Shown in pieces: positions 18,234 to 25,864 of a DNA stretch of 64,000 nucleotides. This DNA is from Bosea sp. F3-2. GTDB lineage: Bacteria; Pseudomonadota; Alphaproteobacteria; Rhizobiales; Beijerinckiaceae. Numbering within the stretch: position 1 is the first letter of the stretch; every line of letters begins with the position of its first letter. The DNA lies in assembly GCF_008253865.1 (NCBI RefSeq), contig NZ_CP042332.1:186001-250000 (forward strand), in the 5' to 3' direction. The position numbers and the translations under genes are program-made. The notes beneath the pieces are model-generated. The model searched no databases and had not been told where the DNA came from. It saw only the letters and a list, made by a program, of their open reading frames with translations.

Positions 18234-18267
18234 CTCCTGGCGCAGCTTGCATGTCTGGCAAATCGCC
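18234..18267 (+). repeat. Right half of the 43-bp repeat, beyond IS110 copy 1
   Basis: CTCCTGGCGCAGC followed by ATGTCTGGCAAATCGCC resembles the right part of the repeat (ATGTCYG, a short spacer, AAAT and GCGC). There are a few mismatches, as expected for an old insertion. Confidence 0.5.
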
Positions 18268-18388
18268 AACGCCGATCATGACTTCGACGCGGCGAGCCAT
18301 TCAGCGGAATTTGCATGATAATCGAGCTCCCGGATGCGTGGAGCTGAGCGAAGCACCCATTTGCGGCCCGACTGCTTGCAAACCGACG

Positions 18389-19279
18389 TCAGTCACAAAA
18401 GGCGTGCCGGCCGGCCACGGCACGGATGGCATCGGTCGCGGCCGGAATGACCGGATCGAGAACGCCGACCGGGACGCCGATGAAGACGTCCTGCGGGGCT
18501 ACCGGCTCGATCTCGCCCAGGACGCACAAGGTCCCGGCCTTGACGGCCGCTTCGACCAGCTTGACCGGCATGACGCCAATGCCGGCACCGGCCGTCACGA
18601 GCCCGACGATGGCGGGCATGCTGTTGCAGATGCTGAGCGTCGGCATGTCGATGCCGGCATCGCGGAACCAGTCGGCGATGATGGTGCCGACATTCGACGG
18701 CGGCGGCGTGGAGAAGATGCGCTGGCGCGACAAGGCGCGGGCATCTTGGACGATGCCGCGATAATGCGGCGTCGCGATCCAGGCGACGTTCAGCGCACCG
18801 AGGCGCAGATAGCGCAGGCCGGCGATGCTCGGCGGCGTCGAGACGACGGCGATGTCGAGCTCGCCGGCATCGAGCTTCAGCGTCAGGCTGTGACTGAGGT
18901 CGACCACCACCGAGACGGCGAGCCTCGGATGCCGCTCGGACAGGTCCCGGAGCAGGTCCGGCAGGCAGATGGCCGCGAAGGCGTCCATCACGCCGAGTCG
19001 CAGCACGCCGCTCACCGGGCTGTCGCGCCCGAGATGCTCATGCATCTCCTGCATCAGGCTGACGAGCCGTTCGGCATAGGCGAAGACCGCCTGGCCCTGC
19101 GGTGTCAGGCGTACCGGCTGGTCGCTGCGAACCAGCAGCGGGCGGGCGATCTGGCGCTCCAGCTCCTTAACCCGGTAAGTCACGGTCGGCTGCGTCACAT
19201 TGAGCCGCCGCGCCGTCGCGTGGAAGCTACGCAGCTTCGCCACCCAATAGAAGGCCTCGATCAATTTCAGGCTTGTCAT
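18389..19279 (-). CDS. LysR-family transcriptional regulator
   Basis: The 296-residue protein has an N-terminal helix-turn-helix (LIEAFYWVAKLRSFHATARRL and TQPTVTYRVKELE, residues 1-60) and a periplasmic-binding-type effector domain. It is divergent from the HD-domain gene at 19392 across 112 bases, the classic arrangement for controlling the neighbour. The HD protein and amino-acid importer are therefore its probable targets. The effector is unknown. Confidence 0.9.
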   Translation of the reverse strand: MTSLKLIEAFYWVAKLRSFHATARRLNVTQPTVTYRVKELERQIARPLLVRSDQPVRLTPQGQAVFAYAERLVSLMQEMHEHLGRDSPVSGVLRLGVMDAFAAICLPDLLRDLSERHPRLAVSVVVDLSHSLTLKLDAGELDIAVVSTPPSIAGLRYLRLGALNVAWIATPHYRGIVQDARALSRQRIFSTPPPSNVGTIIADWFRDAGIDMPTLSICNSMPAIVGLVTAGAGIGVMPVKLVEAAVKAGTLCVLGEIEPVAPQDVFIGVPVGVLDPVIPAATDAIRAVAGRHAFCD

Positions 19280-19391
19280 CGGCGATCCGATACAATGGCT
19301 CTATCAGCCTAGCCGTATTTTCGATTGGAAACCAGGAAAGGGCTGGGCTTAGGCTCCGCTTCCAAGACGCGCCAGACAGCCGAGGTTCTTC

Positions 19392-20048
19392 GTGCCGACC
19401 CTGCCCGAATCCGAATTGAGCAACGTGCCGCCGCAGGTCCGGGCGAGCATCCTGGAGGACCTGCCGGAGATCCTCGGCATCGGCGACGAGGCGCTGCGCG
19501 AGGCCGTCATCCGCGCCTGGGCCCTGTCGCTGCGCGACTCCTCGTTTACCCGCATCTCCGACATGCCAGGTGAGGGCGCGCCCAATCATTTCGTGCTGCA
19601 CCAGGGTTCGCAGGAGCTGCATCTGCGCGGCGTCGCCAAGCTTGCCATGGCGATCGTCGACGAGTTCACCTCGACCTTCCCGCAAGTCGAGATCGACCGC
19701 GATCTCGTGCTCGCCGGCGCGCTCTGCCACGATATCGGCAAGTGCTGGGAATGCGACCCGGTCAACCTCGCCCGCTGGCAGGAGCGGCCCGACCGGGCCG
19801 GCTATCCCTCGCTGCGCCACTCCGTCTACGGCGCCCATATCTGCCTGGCGGCCGGGCTACCGGAGACGATCGCCCATATCGCGCTCGGCCATTCGATGGA
19901 AGGCCAGCACATCAAGGTCAGCACCGAATGCATGATCGTGCGCTGGGCCGACAATTCCTGGTGGTACAGCGCGGCGGCGCTCGGGCTCTGCCGCGCCGAC
20001 AGTCTCTCGGCCGCCGGGCCGATGATGACGCCGCGGCCGCTACCGTGA
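19392..20048 (+). CDS. HD-domain metal-dependent hydrolase/oxygenase-like protein
   Basis: The 218-residue protein has HD-superfamily metal residues in order: H77, HD at 113-114 (LCHDIGKCWE), H143 and H149 (LRHSVYGAHI), H167 (ALGHS) and D187 (RWADN). The family includes phosphohydrolases and mixed-valent diiron oxygenases such as PhnZ, so its reaction is open. It leads a run with two amino-acid permeases and a binding protein, with the next start only 11 bases after its stop. It probably acts on the imported compound, which makes a housekeeping nucleotide phosphohydrolase less likely. Confidence 0.75.
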   Translation: MPTLPESELSNVPPQVRASILEDLPEILGIGDEALREAVIRAWALSLRDSSFTRISDMPGEGAPNHFVLHQGSQELHLRGVAKLAMAIVDEFTSTFPQVEIDRDLVLAGALCHDIGKCWECDPVNLARWQERPDRAGYPSLRHSVYGAHICLAAGLPETIAHIALGHSMEGQHIKVSTECMIVRWADNSWWYSAAALGLCRADSLSAAGPMMTPRPLP

Positions 20049-20058
20049 TCGCGGCGTG

Positions 20059-20736
20059 ATGACCGGCTATTCGCTCACCTTCGGGCCTGTCCTCGAGCGA
20101 TGGCCGCCTCTGGTGGACGGGCTCGTCCTGACGATGCTGCTGACGCTGGTCGGCATGCTCCTCGGTACCGGCGCGGGCCTTATCATCGCGTTGGCGCGAC
20201 GCTCGGCGCATTGGCCGCTGCGCTGGCTCGCCCGAGGCTATGTCGAGATCTTCCGCAACACGCCGCTGCTGGTGCAGCTCTTCGTCATCTATCTCGGCTT
20301 GCCTTCGCTCGGCATCCGCCTCTCGCCGGTCGCGGCGGCTTTCGTCTCGCTGGTGCTGAACAACGCCGCCTACACCGGCGAGATCATCCGCGCCGGGCTG
20401 GCCGGGACGCCGCGCGGGCAGATCGAGGCGGGAAAGAGCCTGGCGCTGCGGTCTTGGCAGATCCTCGCCTTCATCGTGCTGCCGCCGGCACTGGCACGCG
20501 TCTATCCGGCGCTGGTCAGCCAGAATGTGCTGCTGATGCTGTCGACCGGCATCACCTCCGCCATCGGCGCTCAGGAACTGACCGCCGTCGTCTCGGACAT
20601 CAATTCCGACACCTTCCGCAGCATCGAGGCCTTCTCGGTCGCGGCGGGGCTCTACCTTCTCCTCAACTATTTGCAGCGGCTCCTGCTCTGGCTGCTGGGG
20701 CTGAGGCTGTTCCGCGGCAGCCGGGTCTGGGCCTGA
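20059..20736 (+). CDS. Polar amino-acid ABC transporter permease
   Basis: The 225-residue HisQ/HisM-type membrane protein has the FRNTPLLVQLFVIYLGL segment near residue 65 and an EAA loop beginning EAGKSLALRSWQILAFIVLP. The ATG at 20059 is used; a GTG directly before it is possible. It is followed three bases later by a second permease and then by a binding protein. No ATPase gene follows in this cluster. Confidence 0.92.
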   Translation: MTGYSLTFGPVLERWPPLVDGLVLTMLLTLVGMLLGTGAGLIIALARRSAHWPLRWLARGYVEIFRNTPLLVQLFVIYLGLPSLGIRLSPVAAAFVSLVLNNAAYTGEIIRAGLAGTPRGQIEAGKSLALRSWQILAFIVLPPALARVYPALVSQNVLLMLSTGITSAIGAQELTAVVSDINSDTFRSIEAFSVAAGLYLLLNYLQRLLLWLLGLRLFRGSRVWA

Positions 20737-20739
20737 ACC

Positions 20740-21387
20740 ATGCGCAGCATCGGCGTCAACGAGCTGACCTATATCGTCCTGGCGCTGCGCTGGACGCTGC
20801 TCCTGTCGCTGCTGGCGCTCGCCGGCGGGGCTGCCTTCGGCGCGCTGCTCACCGGGCTCGGCCTCAGCCGCAGCACGCTCGTGCGGCGCTGCCAGATGCT
20901 GTTTGTGCAGTTCGTGCAGGGCACGCCGCTGCTGATCCTGTTGCTGATCGCCTATTTCGGGCTCAGCGCCGTCGGCTTCGACATCGGCGCGCTGCTGTCG
21001 AGCGCGCTGGCGCTCACACTCTATGCCGGCTCCTATTTCTCGACGATCTGGCTCGCCGCGATCCGCGCGGTGCCGCCCGGCCAATGGGAGGGCGCCTCCG
21101 CGCTCGGCCTGTCGCGCTGGCTCAGGATGCGGCTGGTCGTGCTGCCGCAGGCGCTGCGGACCGCGCTGGCGCCGAGCTGTGGCTTCGTCGTCCAGGTCAT
21201 CAAGAACACCTCGCTGGCCTCGATCGCCGGCTTCATCGAACTGACCCGCGCCGGCCAGATCGTCAGCAACGCGACCTTCCAGCCGCTGCTCGCCTTCAGC
21301 GCAGTGGCGGCCGCCTATTTCGTGATGTGCCTGCCCTTCACCCTACTGTCCGAATGGTTGGAGCAGCGTCAGGCCCGCTCCCACTGA
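20740..21387 (+). CDS. Polar amino-acid ABC transporter permease
   Basis: The 215-residue HisM-type membrane protein has the VQGTPLLILLLIAYFGLS segment and the EAA-like loop EGASALGLSRWLRMRLVVLP. It is the second membrane subunit of the importer encoded at 20059-22225. It has four to five predicted membrane segments and the usual family length. Confidence 0.92.
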   Translation: MRSIGVNELTYIVLALRWTLLLSLLALAGGAAFGALLTGLGLSRSTLVRRCQMLFVQFVQGTPLLILLLIAYFGLSAVGFDIGALLSSALALTLYAGSYFSTIWLAAIRAVPPGQWEGASALGLSRWLRMRLVVLPQALRTALAPSCGFVVQVIKNTSLASIAGFIELTRAGQIVSNATFQPLLAFSAVAAAYFVMCLPFTLLSEWLEQRQARSH

Positions 21388-21427
21388 AGCCCGTAGTCCG
21401 TCAATGCAAGAAGAGGGGAAAGAGACG

Positions 21428-22225
21428 ATGACGATGAGGTTCGGAAACTGGCTGCGCAGCCTTGCGGCTGTGATCCCGCTGGTGCTGGCGGGCGCGGCTG
21501 CCAACGCCCAGACGCTCGATGCGGTGCTGAAGCGCGGCAAGGTGCTGGTCGGCGTCAATACCGCTTCGCCGCCCTTCGGCACGACTAATGCCGAGATGCA
21601 GCCCGACGGCTACGATGTCGAGATCGCCAGGATGCTGGCGAAGGAGCTCGGCGTGCAGCTCGAGATCGTGCCGGTGAACAATGAGAACCGCATCCCGAGC
21701 CTACTCACCGGCAAGGCGGACGTGATCGCCTCGACGCTGCAGATCACGCCGGAGCGGGCCAAGTCGGTGCTGTTCACCGCGCCCTACGGCATGCATGAAT
21801 CGATGGTGATCGGCCCGCCGGAGCTGAAGGCGGCGCAACTCTCCGACCTCGCCGGCAAGCGCGTCGGCGTCGCGCGCGGCTCGGCCTATGCCAATCTCAT
21901 CGCCCAGGCGAACATCCCCGGCCTGCAACTCGTCCAGTTCGCCGATGACAGCGCCAATCTCAATGCGCTTGTCGCCGGGCAGGTCGATGCGGCCGGCACG
22001 GTCTCCTACCTCGCCTCGGAGCTGAACAAGCGCTATCCCGACAAGAAGTTCGAACGCAAGCTGACGCTGACCAGCAATGTCTATGCGATGGGCGTGCGCC
22101 GCGGCGATTTCGATTTCCAGCGTTGGGTCAACACCTTCCTGTTCGTCAACATCCTGAACGGCGCCATCCCCAAGGCTTATGAGAAGTGGATGGGCGACGC
22201 CTGGAAGCCGCTTCCAGCGTTCTGA
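21428..22225 (+). CDS. Polar amino-acid ABC transporter substrate-binding protein
   Basis: The protein has about 265 residues from the ATG at 21428, which follows a purine-rich ribosome site (GAGGGGAAAGAG). The signal peptide ends around AANAQT. The mature part has VLVGVNTASPPFGTTNAEM, GYDVEIARMLAKELGV and ADVIASTLQITPERAKSVLF, which are family-3 binding-protein features. It is the periplasmic receptor for the two preceding permeases. A strong hairpin 16 bases after its stop ends the operon. Confidence 0.92.
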   Translation: MTMRFGNWLRSLAAVIPLVLAGAAANAQTLDAVLKRGKVLVGVNTASPPFGTTNAEMQPDGYDVEIARMLAKELGVQLEIVPVNNENRIPSLLTGKADVIASTLQITPERAKSVLFTAPYGMHESMVIGPPELKAAQLSDLAGKRVGVARGSAYANLIAQANIPGLQLVQFADDSANLNALVAGQVDAAGTVSYLASELNKRYPDKKFERKLTLTSNVYAMGVRRGDFDFQRWVNTFLFVNILNGAIPKAYEKWMGDAWKPLPAF

Positions 22226-22241
22226 GGGATACGCAAAGCCA

Positions 22242-22271
22242 GAACGGTATGGCCGATCAGCCGTACCGTTC
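22242..22271 (+). terminator. Strong hairpin after the second amino-acid importer
   Basis: GAACGGTATGGC pairs with GCCGTACCGTTC around a CGATCA loop. The stem is twelve base pairs with one G-U-compatible mismatch. It lies 16 bases after the binding-protein stop. The T-run is missing, which is common in GC-rich alphaproteobacteria. Confidence 0.65.
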
Positions 22272-22332
22272 GGTCTATGGCTGCCTAGTGTGAAATAAGG
22301 CGCCTGTCCGGACCGCCGATATCTCTTGATGT

Positions 22333-22345
22333 GAATGTCCGCTTC
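22333..22345 (+). repeat. Left half of the 43-bp repeat, interrupted by IS110 copy 2
   Basis: GAATGTCCGCTTC matches the repeat start and then breaks. The repeat resumes with CTTCCGGGC at 23838. Joined at the shared CTTC, the halves rebuild a full repeat of normal length. Confidence 0.75.
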
Positions 22346-22678
22346 TCTATCGCGGTTTAAGTCAAGAGGCGGCACCGATCGACCGCCGGTTGTGCCAGCG
22401 GGGACGACGGCAGTGCGGATCGCGTCCAGCTGCGGTCGGTTCCTGCTCGGGGGCATTTCGGTGTGAGGTCGCCGCACGGGGCTCGCGCTTCTCTCCGGGG
22501 TCGGCGCAGTGGCCGCCCCATGATGGGGTAAGAGGATGAGGCGGACCAATCTTTCGGGCGCTCTTGCCGCCGTCGCGCGGCAGAGGCTGCGGACATTACG
22601 ATCTCGTCTCACCACCGTCCCCGTGAGGACCTCTTCCTGCCGTGGCAGAACCTGTCGCTGCTCCTGTGCGGGGCGGGG
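22346..22678 (-). ncRNA. Candidate IS110 bridge (seek) RNA region
   Basis: The region between the element's left edge and the transposase stop has several potential stems. Plus-strand CTTTCGGGCG at 22551-22560 equals the right side of the insertion target. GCGGACATT at 22589-22597 is the exact reverse complement of the left side AATGTCCGC. The two flank an imperfect stem (CTCTTGCCGC against GCGGCAGAG). One guide in target sense and one in antisense around a hairpin is the layout of a bridge-RNA target loop. The transcript ends and donor loop were not determined. Confidence 0.6.
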
Positions 22679-23725
22679 TCAGGCCGCCTCAACGGTGGCT
22701 GCCGGGTCGCGCCCCCAGCGGAAGTCGGAGCCGTCGACCCACATGCGATGCAGGATCACCGCCAGTCGCCTGGCGACGGCCACGATGGCGCGCCGCATGC
22801 CGCGCCGCTGCGCGACCCGCGTGCCCCATGCTTTGAGCCAGGACCAGTGCCGGCTCTGCGTAAGCAGCGTCTGGGCGGCCTCGTACAGCATCGTCCGCAG
22901 CATGGTGTCGCCGGACTTGGAGATGCCGCCATCATAGTCGCTCTCGCCGGACTGGTGGCGTCGAGGTGTCAGACCAACGTGCGCGCCGACCGCCCTGGAG
23001 TGAACAAAGCGCTGCGGCTGATCGACCGTCGCCCGATAGGTGAGCGCCACGACCGCCCCGACGCCAGGCGCGGTCATCAGCCGCCGGCACACGGGATCCT
23101 GGCGAACCACTTCGAGCAGCATTTTGTGCATCCGCGCGAACTCCTGGCGCAGGACGCGCCGGACGGTGAGCAGCGGCTCCACGATCGCCGACAGACTGGA
23201 CATGCCCGCCACCAGGTCGCGGATGCGAGCCTCGAACCCGGCCGTGCTGACCACGCCGACCTTGAGGCCGAAGTTGCGCAGCGTGCCGCGCAGGTCGAAC
23301 TCGATGTCGAGCATCTTGCGCTGCAGGAGTTTCCGGCTGGTCAGCAGCATCCGCTTCTCCTGGCTCGCCAGCGTCTTGACGTGGACCGGTTTGAACAGGC
23401 CGACGCGCATCATCTGCGCGATGCCACGAGCGTCGTGACGGTCCGACTTGTTGACCTGTCGCGCCTTCAGGAGCGAGTTCATGTGCCGCGTCTCGACGCA
23501 GATCACCGGCAGGCCTGCTTCCGCCAAGCCATTCACCAGCCACTGCGAGAGCGGACCGGCCTCTATCCCGATCCGGCCATAGTCGCCACTGATGGACGTG
23601 AGCAGCCCGACGAGATCGTCCGGCTCGGTCGCAACCTTCTGCTCGCACACAACCTTGCCGGCTTCGTCGACGACGCACACCGCCGTCTCCTGCACCGACA
23701 CGTCCAGACCTACGAAATGCGCCAT
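22679..23725 (-). CDS. IS110-family transposase (DEDD/serine recombinase), intact
   Basis: The 348-residue protein starts at MAHFVGLDVS; upstream in-frame ATGs are less likely because this start gives the family N-terminus. The DEDD residues are D8 (GLDVS), E55 (GIEAG), D95 and D98 (KSDRHDARG). The C-terminal Tnp_20 part has APGVGAVVALTY and the catalytic-serine segment SGESDYDGGISKSGD. No frameshift is visible, so the enzyme may be active. It inserts DNA under guidance of an element-encoded RNA. Its insertion site here is the dispersed 43-bp repeat. Confidence 0.95.
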   Translation of the reverse strand: MAHFVGLDVSVQETAVCVVDEAGKVVCEQKVATEPDDLVGLLTSISGDYGRIGIEAGPLSQWLVNGLAEAGLPVICVETRHMNSLLKARQVNKSDRHDARGIAQMMRVGLFKPVHVKTLASQEKRMLLTSRKLLQRKMLDIEFDLRGTLRNFGLKVGVVSTAGFEARIRDLVAGMSSLSAIVEPLLTVRRVLRQEFARMHKMLLEVVRQDPVCRRLMTAPGVGAVVALTYRATVDQPQRFVHSRAVGAHVGLTPRRHQSGESDYDGGISKSGDTMLRTMLYEAAQTLLTQSRHWSWLKAWGTRVAQRRGMRRAIVAVARRLAVILHRMWVDGSDFRWGRDPAATVEAA

Positions 23726-23750
23726 CGCCGTCGCTCCTTCGCTCGCTGCC

Positions 23751-23768
23751 GAGGTCAGGTCCGACCTC
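23751..23768 (-). other. Perfect stem upstream of the IS110 transposase
   Basis: GAGGTC and GACCTC form a six-base-pair stem around AGGTCC, 25 bases before the transposase start. It may be part of the leader or of the promoter formed when the element circularises. Confidence 0.4.
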
Positions 23769-23837
23769 TCCGGCACCGTATGTGAAGGGCCGCGCACTCC
23801 CGCTCCCAGATCGCGCGCAGCCACCGCGATACGTCAT

Positions 23838-23872
23838 CTTCCGGGCAGTGCTTCAATGTCTGCAACTGGCGC
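23838..23872 (+). repeat. Right half of the 43-bp repeat, beyond IS110 copy 2
   Basis: CTTCCGGGCAGTGCTTC followed by AATGTCTGCAACTGGCGC matches the right part of the repeat closely. The last 18 bases differ from the uninterrupted copy at 28167-28209 at one position. Confidence 0.75.
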
Positions 23873-23969
23873 AACGCGAAAGGAACACCCCGTACGATAT
23901 CGATGGGAAACAGGCGCCCGTAAGTCCGTTCCGGCACGGCCCTCAAGCTGAAGTTCCCGACTGCAGCGT

Positions 23970-24848
23970 TCACAGTTGGAGTGGTGTCTTCGCAATATGA
24001 TCGGTCACGACCGTTATGAAGGTCCGCAGCCGCTGAAGGCGCCGGATGTCCCGGTGATAGCCCATCCAGATGTCCCGTGAGGGTGGCTCTACTGGCAGGT
24101 CGAGCTTGCGAAGACCCACTATCTGGCTTCCGACCACCTGTGGCAGGACGGCGATGCCGATGCCCTGGCGGCTCATCCGCCCCTGCACGTTCCGATTGTT
24201 CGACCGGAGGAGCGGCTTCGCGTTCGGAAAGCTCTCTATGAGCCAGGCAATATCCGGGAACTGGCCGGTGGACGTGTCGTGGGTGATGAGCCGGAAACCG
24301 GCTCCATCGCCATAGACCGGCTCGGGTGAGCCTGCCGCGACGTAGACGCCATAGGGCAGACGGACCAGTCGTCGCTGCACGACATCGGGGTTGTCGAAGG
24401 GGACGATCCGGAAAGCGATGTCGGCCTCCCGCTGCGCGAGGCTGAACAGGCGGGTGCCAGTGAGAATTTCCAGATCGACGTGCGGACAGGCCCTCGCATA
24501 ATCGTCGATGATCGGCGGCAGGACATAGGCGCCGAACCAGTCGGCCGAAGATATGCGTAAGGTGCCCTGAAGGGCTTGCTCCCGTCCGGCGAGGCGCCGC
24601 TCGATGGCCAGAGCGCCTTCCTCCATCTGCTCGGCCAGAGCGACGACGGCGTTGCCTTCTTCCGTCGGAATGAAACCGTCGGCCGTTCTCTGAAACAATG
24701 TGTGGCCGGTGGCCTGTTCGAGAGCCCGGAGGCGGCGTCCGACCGTGGGGTGGCTCAGATGAAGCGCGCGGGCGGCAGCGCCCAGCGTGCCGGTACGGGC
24801 AATGGCCAGAAAGATCCTGACGTCGCTCCACTCCATCGCCGCACCCAC
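23970..24848 (-). CDS. LysR-family transcriptional regulator
   Basis: The 292-residue protein (or 288 from the second ATG, MEWSDVR) has an N-terminal helix-turn-helix (IFLAIARTGTLGAAARALHL and HPTVGRRLRALE). Its effector domain has the ADWFGAYVLPPIIDDYARACP style of LysR proteins that control quinone or aldehyde reductases. It is divergent from the SDR gene at 24999 across 150 bases and is the probable regulator of that gene and the downstream efflux pump. Confidence 0.9.
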   Translation of the reverse strand: MGAAMEWSDVRIFLAIARTGTLGAAARALHLSHPTVGRRLRALEQATGHTLFQRTADGFIPTEEGNAVVALAEQMEEGALAIERRLAGREQALQGTLRISSADWFGAYVLPPIIDDYARACPHVDLEILTGTRLFSLAQREADIAFRIVPFDNPDVVQRRLVRLPYGVYVAAGSPEPVYGDGAGFRLITHDTSTGQFPDIAWLIESFPNAKPLLRSNNRNVQGRMSRQGIGIAVLPQVVGSQIVGLRKLDLPVEPPSRDIWMGYHRDIRRLQRLRTFITVVTDHIAKTPLQL

Positions 24849-24998
24849 AAAATTGAACCGAGATCGAACGGTACTGTCAGTTATCGAACAAATCCAACCG
24901 CCTATCTTCTCCGCATCCCGTTAAAGACGCAAAGCGCGCCGGCCGCTTATGGCGGCGGTGTGGTGCGGCGCTCGGTCCCAACGCTCAAGGAGGACATG

Positions 24999-25844
24999 AT
25001 GAAAACCTGGCTGATCACAGGGTGCTCGTCGGGCCTGGGCCGGCAGCTTGCCGAGGCCGTGGTCGCGCGAGGCGATCGCCTCGTCGCCACGGCCCGCTCG
25101 ACGGATAGCTTGCAGCTGCTGTGCGAACGCTATCCCGAGACGGTGCGCACCATTTCGCTGGACGTCACCCGCGCCGGCGAAGCCGCAAGGGCCGTGGCGC
25201 TCGCCGAAAGCGCGTTTGGCGGTCTCGACGTCCTCGTCAACAATGCCGGCTTCGGCTTCATCGGTGCGATCGAAGAGGGAGAGCCCGACGAATATCGACC
25301 GATGTTCGAGGTGAACGTCTTCGGCTTGATCGAGACGACCCGGGCCGCGCTGCCGGTGCTGCGCAGACGCGCCGGAGCTCGCATCGTCAATCTCTCATCG
25401 GGTGCCGGGATCGCCGGCTCCGCGGGTTTCGGCTTCTACAATGCGAGCAAGTTTGCGGTCGAAGGTCTGTCCGAAGCGCTCGCACAGGAGCTTCGTCCGC
25501 TCGGCGTGCAAGTGATCATCGTCGAGCCTGGGCCTTTCCGCACCGAGTTCCTCGGTCGCTCGATGATTACCGCGGCGCGGGAGATCGCCGCCTATGCCGA
25601 GACGGTGCCGGCGAGACGTCATTACCGTCACACCAATAACGGCAGGCAGGCAGGCGACCCGGCCAAAGCCGTCGCCGTTATGCTGCAGGCCGTCGATGCC
25701 GAGCATCCGCCGCTGCACCTCCCGATCGGGCCGCGCGCCCACGCGATAGCGAAGCAAAAGCTGGACTCCTTCCGCGCCGACATCACCGCCTGGCGCGACA
25801 TCTCCATCGCGACCGACTTCGACACTCACAACGACGCGATCTGA
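24999..25844 (+). CDS. Short-chain dehydrogenase/reductase
   Basis: The 281-residue SDR has the NAD(P)-binding TGCSSGLG motif near residue 8, NNAG in VLVNNAGFGF, the catalytic Ser in NLSSGAG and the YNASK active site (Tyr and Lys present). Two adjacent ATGs occur; the second, at 24999, is better spaced from AAGGAGG at 24987-24993. The C-terminal region resembles oxidoreductases that act on small carbonyls, but the substrate is unknown. It precedes an MFS efflux pump by 20 bases and is probably controlled by the divergent LysR. Confidence 0.9.
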   Translation: MKTWLITGCSSGLGRQLAEAVVARGDRLVATARSTDSLQLLCERYPETVRTISLDVTRAGEAARAVALAESAFGGLDVLVNNAGFGFIGAIEEGEPDEYRPMFEVNVFGLIETTRAALPVLRRRAGARIVNLSSGAGIAGSAGFGFYNASKFAVEGLSEALAQELRPLGVQVIIVEPGPFRTEFLGRSMITAAREIAAYAETVPARRHYRHTNNGRQAGDPAKAVAVMLQAVDAEHPPLHLPIGPRAHAIAKQKLDSFRADITAWRDISIATDFDTHNDAI

Positions 25845-25864
25845 ATTGATCGGAGGTAGCGAAG

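Larger units (their letters stand above)
22226..22678. other. Gene-free stretch: terminator, repeat half and IS110 3' noncoding region
   Basis: This 453-base stretch contains no convincing gene. It holds the hairpin at 22242-22271, the left half of a split 43-bp repeat at 22333-22345, and then about 330 bases of structured noncoding DNA belonging to IS110 copy 2. Confidence 0.65.
22344..23839 (-). mobile_element. IS110-family element, copy 2 (intact transposase)
   Basis: The boundaries are set by the split repeat, with CTTC at 22342-22345 and CTTC at 23838-23841, giving about 1.5 kb. The element has one transposase gene, about 110 noncoding bases on its 5' side and about 330 on its 3' side. 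The exact crossover within CTTC is ambiguous. A CT core would fit the two-base core known for the family. Confidence 0.78.

Noticed and set aside
18251..19312. 353-codon plus-strand frame opposite the LysR gene
   Set aside because: It is antisense to a clear LysR regulator and its translation is low-complexity Arg/Asp/Gly-rich.
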